DNA of 64,000 nucleotides from Parasphingorhabdus litoris DSM 22379 (GCF_020906275.1 NZ_CP086727.1:372001-436000), one strand, 5' to 3'; positions 35,930-46,194 are shown, counted from the first letter of the stretch. Numbers and translations: made by a program. Notes: generated by a model not told the origin, from the sequence alone.

Positions 35930-37165
35930 TTACCCAAGGGATAATAGCAGGCCAGCCAAGGCCGCACTCATCAGATTGGCGAGCGAACCGGCTGCTAATG
36001 CTCTTAGCCCAAGGCGTGCAATAACCGGACGCTGATTGGGCGCGAGCCCGCCAGTAACGGCCAGTTGAATGGCGATCGAAAGGAAGTTGGCAAAACCGCA
36101 CAAGGCAAAGGTCACGATTGCGACCGTAAGCGGAGACAGCTCACTGCCCATGCCGCCCAGATCGCTAAACGCGACAAACTCATTGATGACAACTTTCGTG
36201 CCGAACAGGCCGCCGGCGGCCAAGGCTTCATCCCAAGGCACGCCAAGCAGGAACATGATCGGGGCAAAGATGTAGCCGATAATCTGCTGGAAGCTAAGCT
36301 CGGGCTGGCCGAACCAGCCGCCGATGCCGCCCAATATCCCGTTGGCCAGCGCCACCAGGGCAACAAAGGCCAATACCATGGCGCCAACAGCGACTGCTAT
36401 CTTGACGCCAGTCTGTGCGCCCATGGATGCTGCCATTATAATATTGGCGGGTTTTTCTTCCTCATAATCTACCGCAACCACCATCTCTTCCGGTGCTTCT
36501 GAATCAGGATCATCGGGCATGATGATCTTGGCCATCAAGATTCCGCCGGGTGCTGACATGAACGCAGCAGCCAAAAGATAGTCGATTTTTATTCCCATCG
36601 ACGCATAGGCGGCCAGTATCGTCCCAGCGACACCAGCCATGCCGACACTCATTACGGTAAAGAGCTGCGATTCAGTGAGCTTTGCCAAATAGGGTCGAAT
36701 AACTAGTGGCGATTCCGATTGACCAACGAAGATATTCGCGGCGGCACACAGCGACTCCACCTTGGAGATCCCTGTGACTTTCTGGATTCCGCCACCAACC
36801 CATTTGATAATGAATTGCATGATGCCGAGATAGTAGAGGATCGATATCAGGGCTGAGAAAAAGATGATTACCGGCAAGGCCGATATCGCAAAGCTGGTTC
36901 CGCCCATATCGCTATTCGCCAACGGGCCAAAAATGAAATTTGTGCCCTCACTTGAATAGCTTAGCAATTGAGACACGCCTGCCGACATCGCGCTGATGAC
37001 CCGCTTTCCCCAAGGCACATATAATACCAGCACCGCAATACCAGCTTGCAGAGCGAAAGCCGCCGCAACCACGCGAAGTCTAATGTTTCGCCGGCTTTTG
37101 GATAGCGCCAGAGCCAATATGATGATGATGACCATGCCAGCAATGCTGGTTAGAATAGAAGTCAT
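35930..37165 (-). CDS. Concentrative nucleoside transporter (CNT/NupC family)
   Basis: Sodium- or proton-coupled nucleoside importer of the inner membrane, 411 residues with about ten membrane segments. CNT marks include ICNIFVGQSESP-like NIFVGQSESPLVIRPYLA, the VMSVGMAGVAGTILAAYASMG block, and TKVVINEFVAFSDLG followed by TFALCGFANFLSIAIQ. These residues form the nucleoside pocket. It is in line with LOG (22 bases upstream) and the oxygenase and udk downstream, completing an import-salvage unit. Confidence 0.94.
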   Translation of the reverse strand: MTSILTSIAGMVIIIILALALSKSRRNIRLRVVAAAFALQAGIAVLVLYVPWGKRVISAMSAGVSQLLSYSSEGTNFIFGPLANSDMGGTSFAISALPVIIFFSALISILYYLGIMQFIIKWVGGGIQKVTGISKVESLCAAANIFVGQSESPLVIRPYLAKLTESQLFTVMSVGMAGVAGTILAAYASMGIKIDYLLAAAFMSAPGGILMAKIIMPDDPDSEAPEEMVVAVDYEEEKPANIIMAASMGAQTGVKIAVAVGAMVLAFVALVALANGILGGIGGWFGQPELSFQQIIGYIFAPIMFLLGVPWDEALAAGGLFGTKVVINEFVAFSDLGGMGSELSPLTVAIVTFALCGFANFLSIAIQLAVTGGLAPNQRPVIARLGLRALAAGSLANLMSAALAGLLLSLG

Positions 37166-37187
37166 TGGCGGTGCGCCCCCGTTGAAT

Positions 37188-37757
37188 TTACCACGTCACT
37201 TCCCCGTTCGAACCGGTGTAAGCAGCTGTCAGTTGGTCCAATATTTCATTGATATTATCACTCAAGATTAACTGTTCACGGCGAGCGGAGGACATGAATC
37301 CATGGCCCGCCACATTGTCCAGAAATGTTGTGAGGGAATCCCAATAGCCATTAACATTGAGCAGGCCGATAGGTTTCCCGTGATAACCAAGCGCTTTCCA
37401 TGTCCATGCCTCAAATAGCTCATCTAAGGTTCCGATGCCGCCGGGAATTGCAACAAATCCATCGGTAAGTTCCGTCATCTTCGCTTTGCGTTCATGCATG
37501 GATGTGACGACATGCAGTTCGGTCAAGCCAGTATGGGCGACCTCATGGTCTTTCAACATTTCGGGGATGACGCCATAAACTTTGCCACCGCCTTCAAGGA
37601 CGGCATCGGCGATTATACCCATAAGGCCCAGACGTCCCCCGCCAAAGACGAGGTCGATGTTCCGCTGGGCCATGATTTGGCCCAATGTTTTTGCTGTCTC
37701 GGCGAACACAGGGTCCCCCCCAGCGCTTGCGCCACAATAAACCGCTAATCTCTGCAC
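37188..37757 (-). CDS. LOG family protein (cytokinin riboside 5-monophosphate phosphoribohydrolase type)
   Basis: A 189-residue lysine-decarboxylase-like (LOG) protein. The conserved motif FVAIPGGIGTLDELFEAWTW contains the PGGxGTxxE signature; GGGRLGLMG and MHERKAKM are the other family blocks with the Arg/Lys that bind the ribose phosphate. LOG enzymes cut the N-glycosidic bond of (modified) AMP. Start is GTG at 37757. First gene of the LOG-CNT-oxygenase-udk operon. Whether it acts on a cytokinin or another nucleotide is unknown. Confidence 0.92.
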   Translation of the reverse strand: MQRLAVYCGASAGGDPVFAETAKTLGQIMAQRNIDLVFGGGRLGLMGIIADAVLEGGGKVYGVIPEMLKDHEVAHTGLTELHVVTSMHERKAKMTELTDGFVAIPGGIGTLDELFEAWTWKALGYHGKPIGLLNVNGYWDSLTTFLDNVAGHGFMSSARREQLILSDNINEILDQLTAAYTGSNGEVTW

Positions 37758-37914
37758 AAATTCCCCTTTGGACCGAACTCTGCCCCCAGATGTGTCTGGC
37801 TAGCTAAACCAAAACCCTATTGATTCCTCCCTAGAGGAAAATGACGGAGAGTCACGATTCCTTTTTTCCTGTTTGTTTTTGGTGCTTTTTTTTCCGCCGC
37901 GACCGCGCTAGGCA

Positions 37915-38562
37915 ATGAAGATGACAGCGAATTCAGAAACAAAACACATCCCCCGCGGGCTTTTTGTCATTTGCGTTCTCTATGGCGGAATGGCGAGTCT
38001 GGCGGGAATTTTGGGCAACAAACTGGTGGCACTTGGGCCATTGGCGGTCGAAGCCGGCATATTTGCTTTTATCCTGCTAGTCGTGCTCGCAGGCGCGGTG
38101 GCAGAGGTTTACGGCCGGGCGACGGGCAATCGCATAGTTGTTTTTGGGTTCGTTCCGATAATTGTGTCGATGATATTGATCCAGCTCGTCCTGGCTTTGC
38201 CACCCGCTTCGTTCTGGGAAGAGGAAAAGCGTGTTGCCTTTGACATCATATTGAATCAGTCGACCCGGCTCATGTTCGCCGGGATCATCGCTTATGGTAC
38301 GTCCCAGCTGCTCAACGTTTTTATTATCACGCGGTTGAAAGGAGAGGGAGGCAAGCTTCTTTGGCTTCGAAGTATGATTGCCGGTGTTGTTAGTCAGGCG
38401 GTGGATACGGTTATTTTCATCACCGTTGCTTTTTATGGTGTTGCCCCGCTGCTCAAAATCATGCCGGGGCAATTGCTGGCCAAAGTGATATTGTCAGCGG
38501 TATTCGTGCCGCCTCTGGTTTATGCCATCGTCCGAATGGCCAAACGACTTGATGCGGAGTGA
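37915..38562 (+). CDS. Queuosine-precursor transporter family (YhhQ/VUT) membrane protein
   Basis: A 215-residue inner membrane protein with about six segments. Blocks GNKLVALGPLAVEAGIFAFILLVVLAGAVAEVYGRATG and VSQAVDTVIFITVAFYG match YhhQ-type transporters that import preQ0/preQ1 or queuine for tRNA queuosine modification. No preQ1 riboswitch-like sequence was recognised upstream. The stop overlaps the next gene by four bases (GTGA). Confidence 0.9.
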   Translation: MKMTANSETKHIPRGLFVICVLYGGMASLAGILGNKLVALGPLAVEAGIFAFILLVVLAGAVAEVYGRATGNRIVVFGFVPIIVSMILIQLVLALPPASFWEEEKRVAFDIILNQSTRLMFAGIIAYGTSQLLNVFIITRLKGEGGKLLWLRSMIAGVVSQAVDTVIFITVAFYGVAPLLKIMPGQLLAKVILSAVFVPPLVYAIVRMAKRLDAE

Positions 38563-39347
38563 CGGTTTTTCGGCTCTCTTTGTTTAAATGGTCACTATTC
38601 GGCTGTTTGGCCTTTATCGCCGCCTGCTCCGCACCTGCCGAGCAGTCTGTTCCGTCCTCTGACGCTAATATTGTTACAATTGTTGGAGCGATCCATGGGC
38701 AGCATCGCCGTAGCACAGTTTTTTCGCTGGACGTTTTGCGCGCAGCGATCACAAAATTTGATCCTGATATTGTCATGGTCGAGCTGCCAACTGAACGCTA
38801 TGCCAAAGCATCCGCGAATTACGAGAAATTCGGCGAAGTCAGGGAGAGCCGCGCTGACGACTTTCCCGAATTGACCGGCGTCATTTTTCCGCTGCAGCAA
38901 GACTTGGGATTTGAGATGATTCCGGTAGCGGCCTGGACACAGAAAATTGCTGATGACCGCCGAGCCGCATTAGTGAAGCTGGAAAATGACCCAGCTCGCG
39001 CCAAAGATTGGGCGGCGCACCAAGTGGCTAACCAAGCCTATAGCCGGGCCGTAAGCGGACGTTCTGATGATCCAATTTTCATCCATAGCGAGGCTTATGA
39101 CAAAGCCGTGAAATTGCGACAGGAAACCTATGAGGCGCTGTTCGGCAATGATCTTGGCCCCGGTGGTTGGAAAAATATCAATGCTGCTCACTACGCGATG
39201 ATTAGCGAGGCACTGGATGGTTTGAAGGGCCAGCAAAAGCGTATTCTCATCTTATATGGCGCCTGGCATAAATATTGGTTTCTGGAGCAATTGGAGAGAC
39301 GCGGCGATATTCAACTTATCGATGGCGCAACATTGTTTGCGGATTAA
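38559..39347 (+). CDS. TraB/GumN-like putative lipoprotein
   Basis: A 262-residue protein with a lipoprotein signal (FIAAC, lipid Cys about residue 23). The early IVTIVGAIHGQHRR has a Gly-x-x-His motif and DPDIVMVELPTERY follows, as in TraB/GumN/Tiki family proteins that use conserved Gly-His and Glu/Asp residues for metal-dependent peptidase activity. The match is partial, so the family call is tentative; erythromycin-esterase-like folds share some of this pattern. The GTG start lies inside the transporter stop, so the two are coupled, with no obvious functional link. Confidence 0.65.
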   Translation: MTVFRLSLFKWSLFGCLAFIAACSAPAEQSVPSSDANIVTIVGAIHGQHRRSTVFSLDVLRAAITKFDPDIVMVELPTERYAKASANYEKFGEVRESRADDFPELTGVIFPLQQDLGFEMIPVAAWTQKIADDRRAALVKLENDPARAKDWAAHQVANQAYSRAVSGRSDDPIFIHSEAYDKAVKLRQETYEALFGNDLGPGGWKNINAAHYAMISEALDGLKGQQKRILILYGAWHKYWFLEQLERRGDIQLIDGATLFAD

Positions 39348-39952
39348 GTTCGTGGTGCTTTCCGGTTTTCGATTTCCAAAGCTTCAAGCGTGTCGATATC
39401 CAACAAACCACCATCATTTTCCGGCACAAGATGCGCTGTTTTCAAGAGCCGTTTGGCACCCTGATCTCCTCGTATATCTTTAAGGGTGGCAAATTGACTG
39501 GAAGGAAAAAGCACAGGCGGCATGGCTGAGCCTTTGTCGGATGATGCCACCACTTTTCCCCCGCCAGATGCCTGAAAGGCTTCTGACAATTTCACCATGT
39601 GCAACGAGGTAATGAATGGCATGTCGGCCAGGCAAATACACAGCGCCGACGCATGGCATGCCGTGGCCTCGTGCGCCGCTTGTGCAACGGACGTGGATTG
39701 GCCATCAACGGCACGATCATTGACGACAATCTTGTAGCCCAAATCTTGCCAACGCGCCGCGCAGGCATGTTCTGCGCTGGATACGATGACCACATGATGA
39801 TCAAATGATACGCTCGCCAATGTCTCGGCAGCATGCAGGCCTAACATTTTGCCGTGCAAGAGGGCCGTCAGCTTATCCTCATTGACAAATCGGCGGGACT
39901 GGCCTGCCGCAAGCAGCGCCAACATGATCCCGTTGCCAACTGTTTCACTCAA
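39344..39952 (-). CDS. MocA-like nucleotidyltransferase (molybdenum cofactor cytidylyltransferase type)
   Basis: A 202-residue GT-A nucleotidyltransferase: LALLAAGQSRRF is the nucleotide-binding loop (MobA/MocA type) and CLADMPFIT the metal-binding Asp loop. MocA makes molybdopterin cytosine dinucleotide for xanthine-dehydrogenase-family enzymes, and the two Ior-like subunit genes lie directly upstream in the operon, which supports the call. Start TTG at 39952 overlaps the cytochrome gene stop (TTGA); a shorter start ATG at 39925 is also possible. Its stop overlaps the convergent TraB-like gene by four bases. Confidence 0.85.
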   Translation of the reverse strand: MSETVGNGIMLALLAAGQSRRFVNEDKLTALLHGKMLGLHAAETLASVSFDHHVVIVSSAEHACAARWQDLGYKIVVNDRAVDGQSTSVAQAAHEATACHASALCICLADMPFITSLHMVKLSEAFQASGGGKVVASSDKGSAMPPVLFPSSQFATLKDIRGDQGAKRLLKTAHLVPENDGGLLDIDTLEALEIENRKAPRT

Positions 39953-40413
39953 TTGGCAGAAGCGTCTTCAATATAGGCGATGATTGCTTCCCGTCGCCCC
40001 GCATCGGTGATCGCGCCAGCCATCATGGTCGTGCCGGGGACTTTAGCAGCCGGATTGGCAAGATAACTATCTAGCTCTTCCTTGGTCCAGATAATACCTG
40101 AGGATGCCATAGCATCAGAATATTTGAAGCCATCGACACTCGCAGCAGCCCGACCAATAACGCCATAGAGATTGGGGCCGATGCGATTGGGGCCGCCTTG
40201 TTTAACCACATGACAAGCGACACAAGTGTTGAAGGCCGCTTTGCCCGCCGCAACCAAACTGTCGGCTGTCTCGTCGGCTGATGCAGGCGCAGCGGCATCT
40301 TTACCGGATTCACGCACAACAATCTGTTCGGTAGGCTCAGGTGCGGGATCCGAACCACAAGCTGCCAACAAAATTACTGCCATAAGCGCGGACGCGCGAA
40401 AAACTGCTCTCAT
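39949..40413 (-). CDS. Lipoprotein cytochrome c
   Basis: A single-haem cytochrome of 154 residues, anchored by a lipoprotein signal (VILLAACGS). The haem site CVACH is near the middle and the Met ligand is probably in PGTTMMAGA. The gene sits between the molybdenum-hydroxylase subunits and the mocA-like gene, so it probably takes electrons from that enzyme, as cytochromes do in the isoquinoline-oxidoreductase-type periplasmic enzymes. ATG at 40413 with AAAGGA upstream chosen over an initial TTG. Confidence 0.9.
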   Translation of the reverse strand: MRAVFRASALMAVILLAACGSDPAPEPTEQIVVRESGKDAAAPASADETADSLVAAGKAAFNTCVACHVVKQGGPNRIGPNLYGVIGRAAASVDGFKYSDAMASSGIIWTKEELDSYLANPAAKVPGTTMMAGAITDAGRREAIIAYIEDASAN

Positions 40414-40446
40414 CAATCTATCCTTTAAATATCAGCACGAGTGGCT

Positions 40447-42690
40447 TTAGGCGAAATCTTGCTTGCTCAAAGGCAGTTCGCGAACACGTTTGCCCGTGGC
40501 AGCAAAGATCGCATTGGTAACAGCTGGCGCAAGCGGAGGCAATCCGGGTTCGCCCGCTCCGCCCAAACGTTTGTGATCGCCATTGATTATAGCCACTTCC
40601 ACTTCCGGCATTTCGTTGATCCGCAAGATGGGATAATCATGGAAATTACTCTGCTGAACAGTGCCTTCTTTGATCGAGATCTCGCCATAAAGCGCAGCGG
40701 TCAGGCCGTAAGCGATGCTGCTTTCCATCTGAGCAGCAAAGCCATCGGGATTAACGGCAAAGCCCGGATCGGCAGCAACATAGATCTTTTTCACCTTTGG
40801 TTTCTTGCCGGTCATATCGACCTCTGCCACCTCGGCCACAATCGTGCCAAATGACGGGACAAAGGCAATGCCACGGCCATGGCCGTCGGGAAGCGGTTTA
40901 TCCCAACCCGCCATTTCGGCAGCCTTGTCCAAGACCTTCAAGTGGCGCGGCGAACTGGCAAGCAGCTCGCGGCGGAATGCATAGCCATCCTTGCCAGCGG
41001 CATGCGCCATTTCATCAACAAAGCTCTCGATGAAGTAACCATGCTGGCTATGGTCGACCGAACGCCATGGGCCAAAGCGCAAATGGGTTGGTACATCGAT
41101 TTTCCGAATCCTGTGATTGGCAATTTCATAATAGGGCACTGTTGGCGCCTCTTGCGGATCGAACAGATGCGTATGGATATTGCTCCAGCTCACGGCTTTC
41201 CCGTTCTCGTCGAGACCGCCCTGGAAACGGCTGGTTGCCGATGGGCGATAATGATCCTGCATCGTATCTTCTTCACGCGACCAGATCATTTTGACCGGAT
41301 ATTTAGTAGCCTTGGCAATACGGGTGGCCATGATAATCGCGTCATTTTCTGACCGCCGTCCGAAACCGCCGCCGAGATAAGCATTGTGATAGGTCACGTC
41401 ATCTGTATCGATGCCCAATGTGTCAGCTGCCGCTTTGCGGGCCATCAATGGCGCTTGGTGGCCGGACCAGACGTCACATTTTCCATCGCGCACCCATGCT
41501 GTACAATTCATCGGTTCCATCGTGGCATGAGCGAGGAAGGGCACTTTATATTCGGCTTCAACCTTGGTTGCCGCACTCGCAAAAGCTTCCATAACGTCGC
41601 CTTGCTCGGTCTCGACATCTCCGCCATCGTTGCCAGCTTCGTCCAATACCGTCGCATAGCGGGCGAACAGGGCGTTCTGATCCAGCGTGTCGCCTTCTGT
41701 TTTGGAATATGTTGCGTCGATCGTGCCGAGTGCTTGCTCTGCCTGCCAATAGCCGTCGGCGACCACGGCGATAAAGTCACCCATGTTCAGGATTTGCAAA
41801 ACACCGGGCATGGTTTTGGCGGTATCGACATTCATCGATTCCACCGTGGCACCGACTACCGGTGCAGCTCTTACAGCGGCATATTTCATACCTGGCAAGT
41901 CCGCATCTATGCCAAAAATGGCAGCACCCTTCGATTTATCGGGAATATCATGGCGGGCCATAGCCTTGCCCATTAACTTATAGTCTTTGGGTGATTTCAG
42001 CTTGGGCTTGTTCGGAAGGTCCTGTTCCGCTGCAGCGGCAGCAAAATCGGCAAATGGCGCCGATTTGCTGCTTTTGTCGTGCAGGATCATGCTGTTTTCG
42101 GCGCGCAGTTCACCAGCAGGAACATTCCATTCCTCGGCTGCCGCAGCGATCAGCATTTCTTTTGCAGCCGCTCCGGCTACCCGCATGGCGCGTTGTCCGG
42201 TTCCGCGAACCGAAAAGCTGCCGCCGGTAATCTGTAGATTCAACGCTGTGGCGAGTTGCAGGAAGCTGCCCCCAACTGTGGGTTCCAATATCGCAGGAAC
42301 TTCAAGGTCAGGTGCTAGAAATTCGCGGCCAATATCATGAGATACATATTTCTTGTCTGCCGGCGCTTCGAGAATTTTGACTTTGTTCCAATCTGCGTCG
42401 AGTTCGTCTGCGAGCATCTGCGCCAGCGAAGTAAAAACACCCTGACCCATTTCAACATGCGGAATGATAGCCGTGACGACATTTTCTGCATCAATCTTGA
42501 CCCAGGCATTGATCAACTGCTCGCCCTTGCCTTTGGCCAGCATCGGGCTGAGCCGGTCTATCGGATTGCCAGGACGAACAGCAACGCCAACGACGAGCGC
42601 GCCGCCAGCCACAACACCGGCGCCAATGAAGGCGCGTCGTGTCCATTTGCCTTTTTTGGGCTTTGGCTCAGAAATCTTCGTGTCTGCCAT
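40447..42690 (-). CDS. Molybdopterin-binding large subunit, xanthine dehydrogenase family (IorB-like)
   Basis: A 747-residue molybdenum hydroxylase subunit of the isoquinoline 1-oxidoreductase beta type. A Tat-like leader ([21 protein letters not shown]) precedes the mature protein, so the enzyme is exported folded. Typical blocks are [31 protein letters not shown], and a C-terminal [20 protein letters not shown] holding the catalytic Glu. ATG at 42690 follows a perfect AGGAGG. The substrate may be an N-heterocycle or aldehyde; not determinable here. Confidence 0.93.
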   Translation of the reverse strand: MADTKISEPKPKKGKWTRRAFIGAGVVAGGALVVGVAVRPGNPIDRLSPMLAKGKGEQLINAWVKIDAENVVTAIIPHVEMGQGVFTSLAQMLADELDADWNKVKILEAPADKKYVSHDIGREFLAPDLEVPAILEPTVGGSFLQLATALNLQITGGSFSVRGTGQRAMRVAGAAAKEMLIAAAAEEWNVPAGELRAENSMILHDKSSKSAPFADFAAAAAEQDLPNKPKLKSPKDYKLMGKAMARHDIPDKSKGAAIFGIDADLPGMKYAAVRAAPVVGATVESMNVDTAKTMPGVLQILNMGDFIAVVADGYWQAEQALGTIDATYSKTEGDTLDQNALFARYATVLDEAGNDGGDVETEQGDVMEAFASAATKVEAEYKVPFLAHATMEPMNCTAWVRDGKCDVWSGHQAPLMARKAAADTLGIDTDDVTYHNAYLGGGFGRRSENDAIIMATRIAKATKYPVKMIWSREEDTMQDHYRPSATSRFQGGLDENGKAVSWSNIHTHLFDPQEAPTVPYYEIANHRIRKIDVPTHLRFGPWRSVDHSQHGYFIESFVDEMAHAAGKDGYAFRRELLASSPRHLKVLDKAAEMAGWDKPLPDGHGRGIAFVPSFGTIVAEVAEVDMTGKKPKVKKIYVAADPGFAVNPDGFAAQMESSIAYGLTAALYGEISIKEGTVQQSNFHDYPILRINEMPEVEVAIINGDHKRLGGAGEPGLPPLAPAVTNAIFAATGKRVRELPLSKQDFA

Positions 42691-42692
42691 GA

Positions 42693-43169
42693 TCAAGCCT
42701 CCTGCGCTTCTGTAGAGACGCCCGCGGCGGTCTTGATGGCCTTGCGTATTCGCACATAGGTTCCGCAGCGGCAGATGTTGCCAGCCATGGCGGCATCAAT
42801 CTGTTCATCCGTGGGATTTGGATTATTCTTTAACAGAGCAGTGGCCGACATGATTTGGCCCGATTGGCAATAGCCGCATTGCGCAACTTGCTGATCAACC
42901 CAAGCTTGTTGGACTTTGCTGAATGTACCGTCTTCTGCGGCCAAGCCCTCGATTGTTGTAATGGCTTTGCCATCGGCTTCGGAAACTGGTGTTGAACAGG
43001 AACGGATAGGCTTGCCATCTAGGTGCACGGTACAGGCCCCGCAAAGAGCTACACCGCAGCCGAACTTGGTCCCCGTCATTTTCAGGTTTTCACGCACCAC
43101 CCACAATATCGGCGTTGCCGGGTCGACATCGACCTCTCTCGCCTGACCGTTGACGTTCAGTGTAATCAT
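42693..43169 (-). CDS. (2Fe-2S) small subunit, xanthine dehydrogenase family (IorA-like)
   Basis: A 158-residue subunit with two [2Fe-2S] clusters. The plant-type cluster has [22 protein letters not shown] near the N-terminal half and the second cluster [12 protein letters not shown] and [12 protein letters not shown] at the C-terminus, the arrangement of IorA/CoxS. No Tat signal is present, so it would be exported together with the large subunit. First gene of the ior-type operon, followed directly by the large subunit. Confidence 0.94.
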   Translation of the reverse strand: MITLNVNGQAREVDVDPATPILWVVRENLKMTGTKFGCGVALCGACTVHLDGKPIRSCSTPVSEADGKAITTIEGLAAEDGTFSKVQQAWVDQQVAQCGYCQSGQIMSATALLKNNPNPTDEQIDAAMAGNICRCGTYVRIRKAIKTAAGVSTEAQEA

Positions 43170-43260
43170 GGAAGCCTCACCCGTTGAAATTCGATATCGA
43201 TATGCAACTTATAGCTGATGGTCAGGCTTTCGCCAAGTGGCACGATAGGACAGTGTCTAT

Positions 43261-44016
43261 TCAGGCAAATATATCGGACAGTGTATCGGTAAAAGGACCT
43301 TCTTTAACCGTACGCAATTCTACATAAAGAGCCGCAACGCCGGCCGCTTGTACAGCGGCAATAGCTGTTTCCGCGATAATGGTGACGAAAACTGATGCGA
43401 TGCTGTTAAAGAAACCCAATCCTTCCGCCATGCCGGATAGCATACCTGATGCGATCATGAAGATGATCATCAGCAGGAACATCATGCCCTTTGACCCTGA
43501 GGCGAGTTCTGCGCTGCGTTTCAGAGAGTCCATGATCCCGCGATTTTCGACAACCATGACCGGTGCGGCAACCATCCACATGAGGAACAAGATCACACCG
43601 GGCACAATGAACAGGAAAAGCCCTAATATGATGCCCAGCAACGACAAAATTGCCAATCCGATTAGTGGTAGAAAACGCTTCATCGCTTCGGCAAAACAAA
43701 GGCCGATATCGACATGCTGATTGCGCATGTCCCGAATGGTAGCCACAATTAGCATCGCTTGCAGCAAGATCGTCAAAGTGAAATAGACGATGAACATACC
43801 CGTGCCAGCGAAGGCAAATGTCAGCCAATAACTCTCGATATCGGCGAACATTTCATCCAAAAATAGAGCAGCAAGCCCATCGGGGTTGAGAGCAAAAAAC
43901 TGCATCAAACCGTAGGGCATTCCTGCGATGAGCAGTGACAGACCAAGAAAGACAATAGGATGCCGGGATATAACCGTGAAGGTGGCAGTCATCACACGGC
44001 CGATATCAAATGTCAT
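43261..44016 (-). CDS. Multi-pass membrane protein of unknown function
   Basis: A 251-residue protein with about six hydrophobic segments (near 20-40, 60-85, 110-145 and later). The pattern (long helices, FIVPGVILFLMWMVAAPVMVVENRG, ELASGSKGMMFLL) is like glycerophosphodiester-phosphodiesterase membrane-domain or DUF-type proteins; no function is inferred. It is divergent from the MoxR operon, and so may share its promoter region and membrane context. Confidence 0.75.
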   Translation of the reverse strand: MTFDIGRVMTATFTVISRHPIVFLGLSLLIAGMPYGLMQFFALNPDGLAALFLDEMFADIESYWLTFAFAGTGMFIVYFTLTILLQAMLIVATIRDMRNQHVDIGLCFAEAMKRFLPLIGLAILSLLGIILGLFLFIVPGVILFLMWMVAAPVMVVENRGIMDSLKRSAELASGSKGMMFLLMIIFMIASGMLSGMAEGLGFFNSIASVFVTIIAETAIAAVQAAGVAALYVELRTVKEGPFTDTLSDIFA

Positions 44017-44155
44017 AAAGTTGGTGCCCCTGTTTTTCTGGCAGGTTTATCCTCTTTGCCATCGGCTCTGTCAATTGGACCGTCGCTGGTGTGCCGCTTT
44101 TTGACAGCCAATCTTCACTCTTGCTCCGGCTTCCGGTTTCTGCGACATCGTATCG

Positions 44156-44830
44156 GTGGCAAAAGACGCGATAGTACAGGGTGATAACGAGAACGCTTCC
44201 TTTGATGCCGCGTGGAAAGACGTGCGCGCTGATGAAGAAATTCAGTTCACCAATATCAAACCGGAACCGCCAGAAGAACCACCTGAATGGTGGACTGACT
44301 TCCTAAATTGGCTGGGTGACGTGCTTGGCCCGGTTGCCGAGGCAGTGGTTGCTGCATGGCCGGTCCTTCGCATATTTTTGCTGGTGCTGTTGGCAGCAGG
44401 GGTGCTGACTTTGCTTTGGGTCATATTGTCACCTTATTGGGAAGAATGGCGGAACCGTAAGCCCAAGCAGGTCGAAGAATGGCGACCTGAAGAAACTGCT
44501 GCGCGGCAGTTGCTGGAAGAAGCCGATGCGCTGGCTGATCAGGGGCAATTTAATGAAGCCGCGCATCTCCTTCTGTTTCGCAGCATCGAGGATATTGAAA
44601 AGCGCCGCCCGGATTTATTGCGCCCATCCAATACGTCTCGCGAAATCGAACGCTTTGAAAGCTTGCCCGAAACCGCAAGGGCAATGTTTGCTGTTATTGC
44701 TGGGCATGTTGAACGTGGTATATTTGCCGCGACACCGATTGGTGAAGAAGGATGGGCTGCGTCACGTAACGCTTATGGTGAGTTTGCCCTGGCTGACAGT
44801 TGGCGCAAACCAAAGGCTGGCGCGAAATGA
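44156..44830 (+). CDS. DUF4129 domain-containing membrane protein
   Basis: First gene of the MoxR operon, 224 residues. One membrane segment near 66-90 (PVLRIFLLVLLAAGVLTLLWVIL). The C-terminal part (about 105-215) is DUF4129: PEETAARQLLEEADALADQGQFNEAAHLLLFRSIEDIEKRRPDLL. Start is GTG at 44156. DUF4129 proteins usually sit in the same operon as MoxR and DUF58 genes. Its stop overlaps the following start by ATGA. Confidence 0.85.
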   Translation: MAKDAIVQGDNENASFDAAWKDVRADEEIQFTNIKPEPPEEPPEWWTDFLNWLGDVLGPVAEAVVAAWPVLRIFLLVLLAAGVLTLLWVILSPYWEEWRNRKPKQVEEWRPEETAARQLLEEADALADQGQFNEAAHLLLFRSIEDIEKRRPDLLRPSNTSREIERFESLPETARAMFAVIAGHVERGIFAATPIGEEGWAASRNAYGEFALADSWRKPKAGAK

Positions 44831-46194
44831 GTGTCCAATCCAATCCCTTTAAGCGCACAACAATCATCATCATGTTCGCTATCGGTTTTGCGGCCTTTGT
44901 CGCATTGCTTTATGGCTTGGGGGCGGGCGACCGGCTGTCTTCCGGCAATAATGGCCGGGCGCATGGGGCCTCGAACAGTCTGGTCGGCTACAAAGCTCTG
45001 GCCGATCTTTTGGAAAAAACCGGGCGCGATGTGCAATTGTCGCGCAGTGCGGCTGGTATCGACGAGCCCGGTTTGCTGATTGTTACGCCCAATGCCTATG
45101 CCGAAGCGGACAAGCTTGCCGAGGTTATACAAGAGCGCGCCTATGTCGGGCCAACGATGATCATCCTGCCAAAGTGGAATGTCGCAACAACCAATCTTGT
45201 CGGAATGGAATCGAGAAAGGGTTGGGCGCAGCGCCTCGGCACCGTTGCCAGTGATTCTGGCGTAAAGATGTTGAGCGAGATTGTGGACGTCGAGCTGCAG
45301 ACAATTGGTCCGGAAGAAGATAGCCAAGCGGAGAGCAGTGAAAACAATTCTGCGGTTGCAGTGGGAAGACCGTCTGTGGATTCCGAATTCAACCCATCCG
45401 AAATTGCCAGTTCCGCTGTTGGTGATCCGATTCCCCTGCCAGAAATTCATATTACGATGACCGGTGATTATGTTCGCAATATTGTCGAGGATCCGGAAAA
45501 CGGAGAGTCGTTGATCGCCTATGTCGATGATGGCGGCGTTTATGAAAATCTGGAAAGTCTTGATCCATCTCAGATTACGGCCGACGATGAAATAGACACA
45601 GCATTTTATCCGGTCGTCATCGTGGCTGATGCGGATCTGATGAACAATACCGGGATGGGCAATGAGCGGGTTGCGCGCCACGCCTATGATCTGATCACCG
45701 CGCTTGAGGCACAGACGGATGGTCCGATCATTTTTGACCTTACGTTCAACGGACTGGGTTCATCGGACAACCTTTTGACTCTGGCTTTCAAGCCGCCATT
45801 TTTGTCGGCAACCATCTGCCTGATCATTGCCGCATTAGCAGCGGCCTGGATGGCTTTTAATCGTTTCGGACCACCTGTGCGTGAACAGCGCAGCATAGAT
45901 TTTGGCACGACGGCTCTGGTCAACAACAGCGCGGGTTTCATTCACCGGATGCAGCGCGAACGCTTGGTCGCTGATCCGTATGGCGAAATGATCCGCAGCG
46001 AGGCGATCAATGCTCTTGGGCTGTCCCCAGCTTTGGATCGAGAGGAGCTGGATCACAAACTGGATATGCTTGGCGAGGTAAACGGGAACCGGTTCTCAGC
46101 ATTATTGTACAATCTCAATCAGGCCCAAAATTCTCGCGAAACTGCTGACCATGCAGCAGCGCTCTATAATTGGAAAAAGGAACTCATCGGATGA
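44827..46194 (+). CDS. DUF4350 domain-containing membrane protein
   Basis: A 455-residue protein with an N-terminal membrane segment ([19 protein letters not shown], near 15-33) and a second near 330-345 ([15 protein letters not shown]). The large extracytoplasmic part has a [29 protein letters not shown] block typical of the GATase-like DUF4350 region. ATG at 44827 overlaps the DUF4129 stop by four bases. Function unknown; a consistent partner of MoxR/DUF58 operons. Confidence 0.85.
   Translation: MSVQSNPFKRTTIIIMFAIGFAAFVALLYGLGAGDRLSSGNNGRAHGASNSLVGYKALADLLEKTGRDVQLSRSAAGIDEPGLLIVTPNAYAEADKLAEVIQERAYVGPTMIILPKWNVATTNLVGMESRKGWAQRLGTVASDSGVKMLSEIVDVELQTIGPEEDSQAESSENNSAVAVGRPSVDSEFNPSEIASSAVGDPIPLPEIHITMTGDYVRNIVEDPENGESLIAYVDDGGVYENLESLDPSQITADDEIDTAFYPVVIVADADLMNNTGMGNERVARHAYDLITALEAQTDGPIIFDLTFNGLGSSDNLLTLAFKPPFLSATICLIIAALAAAWMAFNRFGPPVREQRSIDFGTTALVNNSAGFIHRMQRERLVADPYGEMIRSEAINALGLSPALDREELDHKLDMLGEVNGNRFSALLYNLNQAQNSRETADHAAALYNWKKELIG

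Noticed and set aside
37758..37914. Possible preQ1 riboswitch before the YhhQ-type transporter
   Set aside because: A small TTCCTC/GAGGAA hairpin is present, but the preQ1 aptamer tail and conserved loops are not.
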